A stretch of DNA of 64,000 nt from Limnomonas spitsbergensis (GCA_037349105.1 JAYJMM010000097.1:682001-746000); one strand, 5' to 3'. Counted from the first letter of the stretch, positions 43,888-57,520 are shown. Made by a program: numbers and translations. Notes: generated by a model from the sequence alone, not told the origin.

Positions 43888-45137
43888 AATGCCCCTTCAA
43901 TGGATTCATAACTCCCTACCTGTCAACATACTGCAATCCTCAGCCACTTTACATGCCAGGACCTACTATACACTTTCAACACACTTACAAAGCCATGGAA
44001 CGCGAGCCATTTCTTGAAACACGCGCAAGCAAGAAGTAAGAATGTAATGAACATCAGCACCATTCAACCTGTAGCCCCCAATAAATATGCGCCACGCTGA
44101 CAGGTTTTGCAACCAGGTTGTCTCAAACACTTCCGCACGACTTTTACCTAGTATTCAACCGTACAGTCACAAAAGAGGGGGCAGGCCCCCGTCGCGCTAG
44201 AGGCTCTATTTCTCTGCCGCGCTGCATCGTATTAACAGACGACATGCCAACTTCCCACTTTCTGGCAGTTGACAGCCGTTCTTTGATATACGACAACAGC
44301 GATGTCCGCGCCACGTGGCATATGCTGACACAACAATGGATGCAGCTAAGACGTACGGCGCTATCCCTTTATATGTGTATTTGCATGCATGCATGCGCGT
44401 GGCGTGTTTTAATGTCCGTGTCTGGAGACATGTGCGACTCATGTCGACGCTGGTTGTCGACGCTGGTAGTTGACGATGATGTCAGTTGGCGGTGGTGGAT
44501 GTTGAACGCGATTGTACTCTGGCAGTTGACGACGATGTGGCAGTTGAACGTGGTAGTTGGCGACGCTGGTTGTCGTTCTTTTATGGTGGTGTCGTGTTGG
44601 TTAACGTCGATGGTATAACGATCATGTGACGTTCGCTCGCAAATGCGAGTCCAGATTATGCTGCAGACAAGACCGTGGACAACGTACACAAAGAAAGAAA
44701 GGAAAGGAAAGGAAGGAACTCCGTTTTAAGGCGTGGATTTGAGGATGGCAAAGTGTGCTCACAGACTAGCCGCACTTAAGCGATCGCCTCTCGAGAGAGA
44801 TGTGCACCCGCAACCTATGGTTATGGGGTCCCTTTTTATTCACCAACCGATTCGCACACCAAGTGGTGCACTCGGGACCCTGTTGCTACTAGTCAAACTC
44901 TCCTTGCTGAGCACGAAGAGGGGTCTTTCAGGTCCCTCCGGAGAGTGAGGGCCAAATGGCGTAGAAAGAAAACGCCTGAGCGTGGCTTGAGGAATACGGG
45001 ATTTTAAATGGTCTACACAAATGCAGACACACACGTCTTCGTCACACGCCCCCTCTTCGGTTGCGTCGGTTAAGGGGCGCTCGACGGAACACGTTCCGTT
45101 GGCGGTTTATCTGGTTGGCCACGCTGACTGAAAAACC
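43888..45137. other. No gene recognised
   Basis: It contains a degenerate acgatgatg/gttgacgacg-type simple sequence around 44440-44600 and a (GAAAG)n run near 44690-44715. I see no supported gene. Confidence 0.5.
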
Positions 45138-46250
45138 GCAGATAAATCTGTCATCTCTAATACCGTACGTACACCAGATTTCTATCAACCACATTAGAGA
45201 TCGCCCAACGTCATACGCTTAGGGTACGCTTAGGGTGTACAGCCAGCCCAAGAATTGATGCGCCTCGCGCAGCCAGCATTGACATACTTCGTGAGTTGAT
45301 CAAGCAATTTTAGGTGGACACGTAAGCCTACATAAAACGCCGAAGGAGTTTAGGGTTGGGAGTTAGTTTGGCCATCAAAAGACACCTTCGAGCAACGTAC
45401 TGCGCCACAGGGCAAAGTCGAGTAGCAAGAATTCATCGATGCGGAGGCATTCTTTGAAGACACCATAGATGCCCAGCCCAGGAGTGGCTCAACCAGGAGA
45501 AGGAGGACGAGGACATTGGATTATTTCGATTACTCCTGGCTGCTGATGTATAAATGGCCTAACACGCAACAGCAACAGGTCTCAAGCAGGCAGTTAATTA
45601 CCGGCACAATGCGGGCAGGACAGTAGATATCAGATGCTGTGAAAACGATGCATGCACTCTATGCAGTGGCAAGCCGGCTCCCCACTCGAACGACAAAACC
45701 CTGCCTGCACGCAAAGCATCCCACTGGCACGACAGCACTCCGCCTGCATGTAAAAGCGTACCATCGGCAGGACAGCGCCCTGCCAGCATGCAAAGCACCC
45801 AGCCGGCACAACTTGCGTCCGGCCATACGGATAGCAACCCGCATGCATGCATTTGCGCCACACGGGCACGACAGTACCCCGCCTGCATATGGCCCTGCCA
45901 GCACGACAGCACCCTGCTTGCATGCATGCACCCCACTGGCATGACAACAACAGCATGCATACAAAGGTCCCCGACATCATCACAACACCCTGCTTACTTG
46001 CATAACACCCTGCATGCATGCATCTAGCCTTGCCGGCACGACAGCATCCTGCTTGCATGCATAGTACCCCACCGGTGTGACAGCACCCTGCCTGCGTACA
46101 AGGTGCCCCGACACGATGACAACACCCTGCTTACTTGCACAGCATCCTGCATGCATGCATCTAGCCCTGCCGTCACGACAACACCCTGCGTGCCTGCAGA
46201 AGCGCCCCACCAGCAAGACCCCACTTACATGCACCCTTTAGCACCCTCAC
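45138..46250. repeat. Palindrome left arm, unique part and diverged 41-bp units
   Basis: Unique DNA to about 45690 is mirrored at 58320-58922 with scattered substitutions and small indels (for example ccgaaggagtttagggttgg against ccaaccctaaactccttcgg). From about 45700 it grades into diverged satellite-like units (cactggcacgacagcac, catgcatgca), mirrored at 57640-58320. It retains a degraded coding remnant shared with the right arm. Confidence 0.85.
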
Positions 46251-49200
46251 CCACACTGACATGCTCTGCCTGTACATTGCAGCACCGCCACACCCACTGG
46301 CAGGCACTTCCTGTGGGCAGCAACACAGCCACACCTACTGGCATGAACTACATGCACCCTTTAGCACCCTCACCCACACTGACATGCTCTGCCTGCACAT
46401 TGCAGCACCGCCGCACCCACTTGCACATACATGTACTGCCTGTGCGCAGCAGCACCTCTGCACCCACTGGCATGTACTGCCTGTGCGCAGCAGCACCACT
46501 GCATCCACTGGCATGTACTGCATGTGCGCAGCAGCACCACTGCACCCACTGGCATGCACTGCTTTTGCGCAGCAGCACCACTGCACCCACTGGCATGCAC
46601 TGCATGTGCGCAGCAGCACCACTGCACCCACTGGCATGTACTGCCTGTGCGCAGCAGCACCACTGCATCCACTGGCATGTACTGCATGTGCGCAACTGCA
46701 CCACTGCACCCACTGGCATGTACTGCCGGTGCGCGGCAGCACCACTGCACCCACTGGCATGTACTGCCGGTGCGCAGCAGCACCACTGCATCCACTGGCA
46801 TGTACTGCCTGCGCGCAGCAAAACCACTGCACCCACTACCATGCAGTGCCTGTGCGCAGCAGCACCCCTGCACCAACTGGCATGTGCGCAGCAGCACCAC
46901 TGCATCCACAGACATGTACTGCATGTGCGCAGCAGCACCACTGCATCCACTGACATGCACTGCCTGTGCGCAACTGCACCTCTGCACCCACTGGCATGTA
47001 CTGCCTGTGCGCAGCAGCACCACTGCACCCACTGGCATGTACTGCCGGTGCGCAGCAGCACCACTGCATCCACTGGCATGTACTGCCGGTGCGCAGCAGC
47101 ACCACTGCATCCACTGGCTTGTACTGCATGTGCGCAGCAGCACCACTGCACCCACTGGTATGTACTGCCGGTGCGCAGCAGCACCACTGCACCCACTGGC
47201 ATGTACTGCCGGTGCGCAGCAGCACCTCTGCACCCACTGGCATGTACTGCCTGTGCGCAGCAGCACCACTGCATCCACTGGCATGTACTGCATGTGCGCA
47301 GCAGCACCACTGCACCCACTGGCATGCACTGCTTTTGCGCAGCAGCACCACTGCACCCACTGGCATGCACTGCATGTGCGCAGCAGCACCACTGCACCCA
47401 CTGGCATGTACTGCTTGTGCGCAGCAGGACCACTGCATCCACTGGCATGTACTGCATGTGCGCAACTGCACTACTGCACCCACTGGCATGTACTGCCGGT
47501 GCGCGGCAGCACCACTGCACCCACTGGCATGTACTGCTGGTGCGCAGCAGCACCACTGCATCCACTGGCATGTACTGCTTGCACGCAGCAAAACCACTGC
47601 ACCCACTACCAAGCAGTGCCTGTGCGCAGCAGCACCCCTGCACCCACTGGCATGTACTGCATGTGCGCAGCAGCACCACTGCATCCACAGACATGTACTG
47701 CATGTGCGCAGCAGCACCACTGCATCCACTGACATGCACTGCCTGTGCGCAACAGCACCACTGCACCCACTGGCATGTACTGCCGGTGCGCAGCAGCACC
47801 ACTGCACCCACTGGCATGTACTGCCAGTGCGCAGCAGCACCACTGCATCCACTGGCATGTACTGCCGGTGCGCAGCAGCCCCACTGCATCCACTGGCTTG
47901 TACTGCATGTACGCAGCAGCACCACTGCACCCACTGGTATGTACTGCCGGTGCGCAGCAGCACCACTGCACCCACTGGCATGTACTGCCTGTGCGCAGCA
48001 GCACCACTGCACCCACTGGCATGTACTGCCTGTGCGCAGCAGCACCACTGCATCCACTGGCATGTACTGCATGTGCGCAGCAGCACCACTGCACCCACTG
48101 GCATGCACTGCTTTTGCGCAGCAGCACCACTGCACCCACTGGCATGCACTGCATGTGCGCAGCAGCACCACTGCACCCACTGGCATGTACTGCCTGTGCG
48201 CAGCAGCACCACTGCATCCACTGGCATGTACTGCATGTGCGCAACTGCACCACTGCACCCACTGGCATGTACTGCCGGTGCGCGGCAGCACCACTGCACC
48301 CACTGGCATGTACTGCCGGTGCGCAGCAGCACCACTGCATCCACTGGCATGTACTGCCTGCGCGCAGCAAAACCACTGCACCCACTACCATGCAGTGCCT
48401 GTGCGCAGCAGCACCCCTGCACCAACTGGCATGTGCGCAGCAGCACCACTGCATCCACAGACATGTACTGCATGTGCGCAGCAGCACCACTGCATCCACT
48501 GACATGCACTGCCTGTGCGCAACTGCACCTCTGCACCCACTGGCATGTACTGCCTGTGCGCAGCAGCACCACTGCACCCACTGGCATGTACTGCCGGTGC
48601 GCAGCAGCACCACTGCATCCACTGGCATGTACTGCCGGTGCGCAGCAGCACCACTGCATCCACTGGCTTGTACTGCATGTGCGCAGCAGCACCACTGCAC
48701 CCACTGGTATGTACTGCCGGTGCGCAGCAGCACCACTGCACCCACTGGCATGTACTGCCGGTGCGCAGCAGCACCTCTGCACCCACTGGCATGTACTGCC
48801 TGTGCGCAGCAGCACCACTGCATCCACTGGCATGTACTGCATGTGCGCAGCAGCACCACTGCACCCACTGGCATGCACTGCTTTTGCGCAGCAGCACCAC
48901 TGCACCCACTGGCATGCACTGCATGTGCGCAGCAGCACCACTGCACCCACTGGCATGTACTGCTTGTGCGCAGCAGGACCACTGCATCCACTGGCATGTA
49001 CTGCATGTGCGCAACTGCACTACTGCACCCACTGGCATGTACTGCCGGTGCGCGGCAGCACCACTGCACCCACTGGCATGTACTGCTGGTGCGCAGCAGC
49101 ACCACTGCATCCACTGGCATGTACTGCTTGCACGCAGCAAAACCACTGCACCCACTACCAAGCAGTGCCTGTGCGCAGCAGCACCCCTGCACCCACTGGC

Positions 49201-51670
49201 ATGTACTGCATGTGCGCAGCAGCACCACTGCATCCACAGACATGTACTGCATGTGCGCAGCAGCACCACTGCATCCACTGACATGCACTGCCTGTGCGCA
49301 ACAGCACCACTGCACCCACTGGCATGTACTGCCGGTGCGCAGCAGCACCACTGCACCCACTGGCATGTACTGCCAGTGCGCAGCAGCACCACTGCATCCA
49401 CTGGCATGTACTGCCGGTGCGCAGCAGCCCCACTGCATCCACTGGCTTGTACTGCATGTACGCAGCAGCACCACTGCACCCACTGGTATGTACTGCCGGT
49501 GCGCAGCAGCACCACTGCACCCACTGGCATGTACTGCCTGTGCGCAGCAGCACCTCTGCACCCACTGGCATGTACTGCCTGTGCGCAGCAGCACCAATGC
49601 ACCCACTGGCATGCACTGCTTTTGCGCAGCAGCACCACTGCACCCACTGGCATGCACTGCATGTGCACAGCAGCACCACTGCACCCACTGGCATGTACTG
49701 CCTGTGCGCAGCAGCACCACTGCATCCACTGGCATGTACTGCATGTGCGCAACTGCACCACTGCACCCACTGGCATGTACTGCCGGTGCGCGGCAGCACC
49801 ACTGCACCCACTGGCATGTACTGCCGGTGCGCAGCAGCACCACTGCATCCACTGGCATGTACTGTCTGCGCGCAGCAAAACCACTGCACCCACTACCATG
49901 CAGTGCCTGTGCGCAGCAGCACCCCTGCACCAACTGGCATGTACTGCATGTGCGCAGCAGCTCCAGTGCATCCACAGACATGTACTGCATGTGCGCAGCA
50001 GCACCACTGCATCCACTGACATGCACTGTCTGTGCGCAACTGCACCACTGCACCCACAGGCATGTACTGCCGGTGCGCAGCAGCACCACTGCACCCACTG
50101 GCATGTACTGCCGGTGCGCAGCAGCACCACTACAGCCACTGGCAGGCACTGCCGGTGCGCAGCAGCACCACTGCACCCACTGGCATGTACTGCCTGTGCG
50201 CAGCAGCACCACTGCATTCACAGGCATGTACTGCCTGTGCGCAGCAGCACCACTGCACCCACTGGCATGTACTGCCGGTGCGCAACAGCACAACTGCACC
50301 CACTGGCATGTACTGCCTGTGCGCAGCAGCACCACTGCATCCACTGGCATGTACTGCTGGTGCGCAGCAGCACCACTGCATCCACTGGCATGTACTGCCG
50401 GTGCGCAGCAGCACCACTACACTCAATGGCATGCACTGCCTGTGCGCAACAGCACCCATGCACCCACTGGCATGCACTGCCGGTGCTCAGCAGCACCACT
50501 GCACCCACTGGCATGTACTGCATGTGCGCAGCAGCACCACTGCATCCACTGACATGTACTGCATGTGCGCAGCAGCACCACTGCATCCACTGACATGCAC
50601 TGCCTGTGTGCAACTGCACCACTGCACCCACTGGCATGTACTGCCGGTGCGCAGCAGCACCACTGCATCCACTGGCATGTACTGCCGGTGCGCAGCAGCA
50701 CCACTGCATCCACTGGCTTGTACTGCATGTGCGCAGCAGCACCACTGCACCTACTGGCATGTACTGCCGGTGCGCAGCAGCACCACTGCACCCACTGGCT
50801 TGTACTGCCGGTGCGCAGCAGCACCACTGCACCCACTGGCATGCACTGCTTGTGCGCAGCAGCACCACTGCATCCACTGGCATGTACGGCCGGTGCGCAG
50901 CAGCACCAATACACTCAATGGCATGCACTGCCTGTGCGCAACAGCACCCCTGCACCCACTGGCATGCACTGCCTGTGCGCAGCAGCTCCTGTGCATCACT
51001 GACATGCACTGCCTGTGCGCAACAGCACCACTGTACCCACTGGCATGTACTGCCTGTGCGCAGCAGCACCACTGCACCCACTGGCATGTACTGCCTGTGT
51101 GCCACAGCACCACAGCACCCACTGGCATTTACTGTATGTGCGCACAGCACTACTGCACCCACTGGCATGCACTGCCTGTGCGCAGCAGCACCACGGCACC
51201 CACTGACATGCACCACATACATGGTGATGCATCGCCGTACCCACTGGCATGCACTGCCAGCTTGCTGCAGTACCGCCGCAGCCACTGGCATGCACTTTAT
51301 GCCAGCACTGCCGCAGCGCCGCACCCACTACCATGCATATAATGCCAGCACTGCTGCAGCACCGCACACACCAGCATGCATATAATGCTAGCACTGCTGC
51401 AACGCCGCACCCACTGGTATGCTCTTTATGCCAACTCTGCCGCAGCATCTCACCCACTAGTATGCAGTTCATGCCAGCACTGCTGCAGCGCTGCACCCAC
51501 TAGTATGCAGTTTATGCCAACACTTCTGCAGTACCGCACCCACCAGCATGCACTGCATGTATGCTGAAGCATGTATGCACTCACTGGCATGCACCGCCTG
51601 TTACTGAAGCATTACCGCACTCATTGGCATGCACTGCCCCTTCGCTGCAGAACCGCAGCACCCCCAGTAC
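46250..51670 (+). repeat. 41-bp minisatellite array 1 with 1549-bp higher-order repeat
   Basis: Core unit accactgcacccactggcat followed by gtactgcctgtgcgcagcagc, 41 bp, well over 100 copies. Variant units (agcaaaaccactgcaccc; gcaactgcacc) recur about 770-780 bp apart in two alternating forms. Large blocks repeat exactly 1549 bp apart (46966 with 48515, 47745 with 49294). Units are homogeneous in the middle and diverged at both margins. The unit contains no stop triplet in any frame of either strand. Because 41 is not a multiple of 3, this gives overlapping open frames of up to 935 codons on both strands that should not be read as genes. Confidence 0.95.
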
Positions 51671-52460
51671 CATGAATGACATGTGCGATGGAAGCCAATG
51701 ATTCACAATACCAGTTTATATGCCTAGTGTTCTGAGTTCCGTGAATGGATACCGTCAGTGGTTCATGGATGCCTTAGACAGGAGCTTCAGCCCAACAACC
51801 AATGATAACACAACAGTGAAGGCATTGAACATTGTAAGCCAATCAGTCCCGCAGCCACTTTATCTGCCTTGTCTTACAACATCCCAACAGTCACAGCAAC
51901 ATGCCTTGCCAGTATGTGGAACACCTCACCAGGCTGCAGAGCGCCACCTGCATGCACAACGCCATACCCTCATGCACAGCGCCCGCCCGGCGGGCGCCCG
52001 AGGGCGCAACGCCCTGGTATTGGCTGTAGTGCCCAACTTGCATGCCAAGCGCCTGCCCCATGTGCAACGCCATGCTGGTGGTTGCAGTGTCCCACCCGTA
52101 TGCTCTGTAAGCCGCTCCCATGCACAGCTACCTAAGTCCCTGCCGGTGGTTATCATAGTGCCCACCCGCATCCTCTGCAACCCGCTTGTATGTGTGGCGC
52201 TTGCCTGCTTGTGCACCGTGCTTGTCGTTGCTGCGCACTGCCCTGATGCTCATCAATGCCCCCCGTATGTCGAGCGCCGTGTCATTAATTGCATCGCCCT
52301 ACAGCTCCCTGCTGTGGGTGGCAGCTCCCAGCCCTCATGCGCAACGACTTGCACGTATGTGTTTCCCCCTGACATTGGTCGCAGCTCCCCACCCTTCCGC
52401 ATTGTGCCCTCCCGTATGTGCAACGCCTTGCCGGTGGCTGCATGTGTAGCTGAGACCAAC
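51671..52460. repeat. Palindrome inner arm and degenerate CATGCACA-type repeats
   Basis: 51720-51890 is the inverse of 55222-55370 (ttccgtgaatggatacc; agccaatcagtcccgcagcc). From about 51925 the sequence becomes a loose series of gcatgcacaacgcc/cgcctgcc motifs like those at 59290-59650, and it includes a near-perfect hairpin gcgcccgcccggcgggcgc near 51980. The 294-codon frame across this stretch is probably not a gene. Confidence 0.65.
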
Positions 52461-54735
52461 TCTCAGGTGTCTTTATTCCCTCAAACACCTGTGACTTCGT
52501 TGACACAGTTCAAGATTGCGTGTCCAGTTTTGTTCAATTCTGACGAAGCGACCGTTTGGCTCTCAATGGCCTCCTCGGCCCTCCCTCAAAGGCTGCAATG
52601 GTAGCTGCGGCTTCTTGCTAGTGTCCTAATTCCTAAGGAAAACCACTGTGGCAGACATAGATGACAGATATTAGAACTGCTGATCCAGTTTGGTTAAATT
52701 CTGAGGAGGTGTTTTAGGGAATGCCGTTTTGCTCTCAATGGCCCTCTCGGCCCCCGCTTTAAGAGTGCCACACTGCCACGGTAGCTGAGGCCTACTTGCT
52801 GGTGTCAGAATTTCTCCAGAACACCAATGCTATGCTTGTGTTGACATATTTTAGGACTGCTGATCCAGTTGGTTGATTTCTGATAATGCGTTTTGGGATT
52901 TGTTCGCTCTCATTGGCCCTCTCGGCCCCGCTTTGAGGGCGCCGCGGTGGCTCAGGCCAACTTTCAGGTGTCCTAATTCATTCAGAACACCAATGCTATG
53001 CCTTTTTGACATATATCAGGAGTGCTGTTCCAGTTTAGTTGAATTTTGAGAAGTTGTTTTGGGGCTTTTTCGCTCTCAATGGCCCTCTTGGCCCCGCTTT
53101 GAGGGCGCCGCGGTGGCTGAGGCCAACTTGCAGGTGTCCAAATTCCTCCAGACACTAGTGCTATGCCTTTGTTAACATACTTTGGGGTTGCTGTTCCAGT
53201 TTGGAAGAATTATGAGAAGGTGTAGTTATTTTTGCTCTCCATGATCCTCTCGGCCCCGCTCTGAGGGCGCCGCGGTGGCTGAGGCCAACTTGCAGGTGTC
53301 CAAATTCCTCCAGAACACCAATGCTATGCCTTTGTTGACATATATCAGGAGTGCTGTTCCAGCTCGGAAGAATTACGCGAAGGTGTTTTGGGGCTTTTCG
53401 CTCTCAATGGTCCTCTCGGCCCCCCCGCTTTCAGGGTGCCGCGGTGGCTGACGCCAACTTGCAGATGGCCAAATTCCTCCAGAAAGTAATGCTATGCCTT
53501 TGTTGAAATATTTTAGGACTGCTGTTCCAGTTTGGTTTAATTCTGAGGAGGTGTTTTGGGGCTTTTTCGCTCTCAATGGCCCTCTTGGCCCCGCTTTGAG
53601 GGCGCCGCGGTGGCTGAGGCCAACTTGCAGGTGTCCAAATTCCTCCAGACACTAGTGCTATGCCTTTGTTAACATACTTTGGGGTTGCTGTTCCAGTTTG
53701 GAAGAATTATGAGAAGGTGTAGTTATTTTTGCTCTCCATGATCCTCTCGGCCCCGCTCTGAGGGCGCCGCGGTGGCTGAGGCCAACTTGCAGGTGTCCAA
53801 ATTCCTCCAGAACACCAATGCTATGCCTTTGTTGACATATATCAGGAGTGCTGTTCCAGCTCGGAAGAATTACGCGAAGGTGTTTTGGGGCTTTTCGCTC
53901 TCAATGGTCCTCTCGGCCCCCCCGCTTTCAGGGTGCCGCGGTGGCTGACGCCAACTTGCAGATGGCCAAATTCCTCCAGAAAGTAATGCTATGCCTTTGT
54001 TGAAATATTTTAGGACTGCTGTTCCAGTTTGGTTTAATTCTGAGGAGGTGTTTTGGGGCTTTTTCGCTCTCAATGGCCCTCTTGGCCCCGCTTTGAGGGC
54101 GCCGCGGTGGCTGAGGCCAACTTGCAGGTGTCCAAATTCCTCCAGACACTAGTGCTATGCCTTTGTTAACATACTTTGGGGTTGCTGTTCCAGTTTGGAA
54201 GAATTATGAGAAGGTGTAGTTATTTTTGCTCTCCATGATCCTCTCGGCCCCGCTCTGAGGGCGCCGCGGTGGCTGAGGCCAACTTGCAGGTGTCCAAATT
54301 CCTCCAGAACACCAATGCTATGCCTTTGTTGACATATATCAGGAGTGCTGTTCCAGCTCGGAAGAATTACGCGAAGGTGTTTTGGGGCTTTTCGCTCTCA
54401 ATGGTCCTCTCGGCCCCCCCGCTTTCAGGGTGCCGCGGTGGCTGACGCCAACTTGCAGATGGCCAAATTCCTCCAGAAAGTAATGCTATGCCTTTGTTGA
54501 AATATTTTAGGACTGCTGTTCCAGTTTGGTTTAATTCTGAGGAGGTGTTTTGGGGCTCTTTTGCTCTCAATGGCCCTCTTGGCCCAGCTTTGCGGGTGCT
54601 GCGGTGGCTGAGGCCAACTTGTAGATGTCCAAATTCCTTCAGAAAACCAATGCTATGCCTTTGTTGACATATTTTAGAACTGCAGTTCCAGTTTACTAGA
54701 CTTCTGAGCAGGAGTTGTGGGGCTGTTTCGCTCCC
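52450..54735 (+). repeat. About 166-bp satellite with 497-bp trimeric higher-order repeat
   Basis: Roughly fourteen monomers, each with gctctcaatggccctctcgg, gagggcgccgcggtggctga, ggccaacttgcaggtgtcc and aatgctatgcctttgttgac. Between about 53150 and 54640 the monomers fall in three types (actagtgc, accaatgc, agtaatgc) repeated in the same order every 497 bp, three times, with almost no differences. Outer monomers to the left are clearly more diverged. The monomer is close to nucleosome repeat length. Confidence 0.93.
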
Positions 54736-55390
54736 AATGACCACTACTGGTATACATAGTTCCCGGATTGCATAACACAAGCGAGATTAAGTTGCTGCAG
54801 GGCTAATTGGCTTCTAGTATGTCGTGCCGTCACTATTATGTTATGAATGTCAGCTTGGCACAAAAAATCTAACAGGTGCATCACTAGACCACTACTGGTA
54901 TCCATTCCTGGATGTCATAACATACGATAGATGAAGTGGTTGCATGACTGCTTGGCCTCCAATGTGCTTCGCCATCACTGCTGTGTTATCAATCAATGGC
55001 TGTTGGGCTGAAGCCCCTATGCTAAGCATTCATGGACCACAGCCAATATCCATTCGCGTGACTCATAACACTAGGCAGATTAAGAAGATGCGGACTGATT
55101 TGCTTCCAGTGTGCATCTTCACAGTTGTTGCGTTGTCAATGGCTGGTAAGCTAAAGCTCCCATCCTAAGCATCGATGGACCACTACCAGTATCCATACAC
55201 GTAACTCATGACACAAGGCAGATAAAGTGGCTGCGGGACTGATTGGCTTCCAATGTTCAGTGCCTTCACTGTTGTGTTATCAGTGGCTGTTGGGCTGAAG
55301 CTTCTGTCCTAAGCATCCATAAACCACTACCGGTATCCATTCACGGAACTCAGAACACAAGGCACATGAACAGGTATTGTCACTCGTTGG
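54735..55390 (+). repeat. About 147-bp tandem repeat at inner edge of right arm
   Basis: Four to five units beginning ccactactggtatccattc or similar, at about 54741, 54891, 55038, 55182 and 55326. Each unit contains cataacac...gcagataaagtggctgc and tgttgggctgaagc-like sequence. Only one unit is present in the left arm (51745-51890, inverted), so the right arm expanded after arm formation or the left contracted. Confidence 0.8.
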
Positions 55391-55429
55391 CTTCCATTGC
55401 ACATTCCATTCATGGTAGTGGGGGTGCTG

Positions 55430-57520
55430 CGGTACTGCAGCGAAGGGGCAGTGCATGCCAATGATTGCGGTCATGCTTCAGCATACAGGCGGTGCATGTC
55501 TGTGAGTGCATTCATGCTTCAGCATACATGTAGTGCATGCTGGTGGGTGCGGTACTGCAACAGTGGTGGCATACAGTGCATGGTAGTGGGTGCAGCGCTA
55601 CAACAGTGCTGGCGGTGCGGAGGTACAGCAGCAAGCTGGCAGTGCATGCCAGTGGGTACGACGATGCATCACCATGTATGTGGTGCATGTCAGTGGGTGC
55701 AGTGGTGCTGCTGCGCACAGGCAGTGCATGCCAGTGGGTACAGTGGTGCTGCTGCGCACAAGCAGTGCATGCCAGTGGGTACAGTGGTGCTGCTGTGCAC
55801 GGGCAATGCATGCTAGTGGGTGCGGTGGTGATGCAGCGCACATCAGTGCATGCCATTGGGTGCGGTGGTGCTGCTGCGCACATGCAGTGCATGCCAGTGG
55901 GTGCAATGGTGTTGCTGCGCACATGCAATGCATGCCAGTGGGTGCTGTGGAGCTGCGGCGCACAAGCAGGACATGCCATTGGGTGCAGTGGTGCTGCTGC
56001 GCACATGCAGTGCATGCTAGTGGGTGCAGTGGTTTTGCTGCGCACATGCAGTGCATGCCAGTGGGTGCAGTGGTGCCGCTGCGCACATGCAGTACATGCC
56101 ATTGGGTGCAGTAATGCTGCTGCGCACATGCAGTGCATGCTAGTGGGTGCAGTGGTGCTGCTGCGCACAGGCAGTACATGCCATTGGGTGCAGAGGTGCT
56201 GCTGCGCACAAGCAGTACATGCCATTGGGTGCAGTGGTGCTGCTGCGCACAGGCAGTACATGCCATTGGGTGCAGTGGTGCTACTGCGCACAGGCAGTAC
56301 ATGCCATTGGGTGCAGTGGTGCTGCCCGCACAGGCAGTAAATGCCATTGGGTGCAGTGGTGCTACTGCGCACAGGCAGTACATGCCAGTGGGTGCAGTGG
56401 TGCGACTGCGCACATGCAGTGCATGCCATTGGGTGCAGTGGTGCTACTGCGCACAGGCAGTGCATGCCATTGGGTGCTGTGGTGCTGCTGCGCACATGCA
56501 GTGCATGCTAGTGGATGCAGTGGTTTTGCTGCGCACAGGCAGTACATGCCATTGGGTGCTGTGGTGCTGCTGCGCACCGGCAGTACATGCCAGTGGGTGC
56601 AGTGGTGCTGCCCGCACAAGCAGGACATGCCATTGGGTGCAGTGGTGCTGCTGCGCACATGCAGTGCATGCTAGTGGGTGCAGTGGTGCTGCTGCGCACA
56701 GGCAGTACATGCCAGTGGGTGCAGAGGTGCTGCTGCGCACATGCAGTACATGCCATTGGGTGCAGTAGTGCTGCTGCGCACATGCAGTGCATGCTAGTGG
56801 GTGCAGTGGTGTTGCTGCGCACCGGCAGTACGTGCCATTGGGTGCAGAGGTGCTGCTGCGCACAAGCAGTACATGCCATTGGGTGCAGTGGTGCTGCTGC
56901 GCACAGGCAGTACATGTCATTGGGTGCAGTGGTGCTGCTGCGCACAGGCAGTACATGCCATTGGGTGCAGTGGTGCTGCCCGCACAGGCAGTACATGCCA
57001 TTGGGTGCAGTGGTGCTACTGCGCACAGGCAGTACATGCCAGTGGGTGCAGTGGTGCGACTGCGCACATGCAGTGCATGCCATTGGGTGCAGTGGTGCTA
57101 CTGCGCACAGGCAGTGCATGCCATTGGGTGCTGTGGTGCTGCTGCGCACATGCAGTGCATGCTAGTGGATGCAGTGGTTTTGCTGCGCACAGGCAGTACA
57201 TGCCATTGGGTGCTGTGGTGCTGCTGCGCACCGGCAGTACATGCCAGTGGGTGCAGTGGTGCTGCCCGCACAGGCAGTACATGCCAGTGGGTGCAGTGGT
57301 GCTGCCCGCACAGGCAGTACATGCCAGTGGGTGCAGTGGTGCTGCTGCACACAGGCAGTGCATGTTAGTGGGTGCAGTGGTGTTGCTGCGCACATGCAAT
57401 ACATGCCATTGGGTGCAGTGGTGCTGCTGCGCACAAGCAGTGCATGTCAGTGGGAACAGTGGTGCTGCTGCGCACAGGCAGTACATGCCAGTGGGTGCGG
57501 CGGTGCTGCAATGTGCAGGC
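55430..57520 (-). repeat. 41-bp minisatellite array 2, inverted, with 654-bp higher-order repeat
   Basis: The same 41-bp unit in reverse orientation (ggtgctgctgcgcacaggca, gtacatgccattgggtgcagt), roughly 45 copies. Blocks repeat 654 bp apart (56133 with 56787, 56515 with 57169), about sixteen units. A local form has gctgcccgcacaggcag with a deletion. The variant set and higher-order period differ from array 1, so the arrays have homogenised independently. Confidence 0.93.

Noticed and set aside
46103..51342. Very long open frames (up to 935 codons) on both strands with 41-residue periodicity
   Set aside because: They overlap in several frames on both strands because the 41-bp unit lacks stops in every phase. 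That is a property of the satellite, with no start context, splice or codon evidence for a gene.
46250..51670. CRISPR-like array
   Set aside because: Repeats are contiguous with no unique spacers, and the genome is eukaryotic.
51720..52604. 294-codon plus-strand frame
   Set aside because: It begins in a palindrome arm whose mirrored copy does not keep the frame, crosses degenerate repeats and ends in the 166-bp satellite. No motif.
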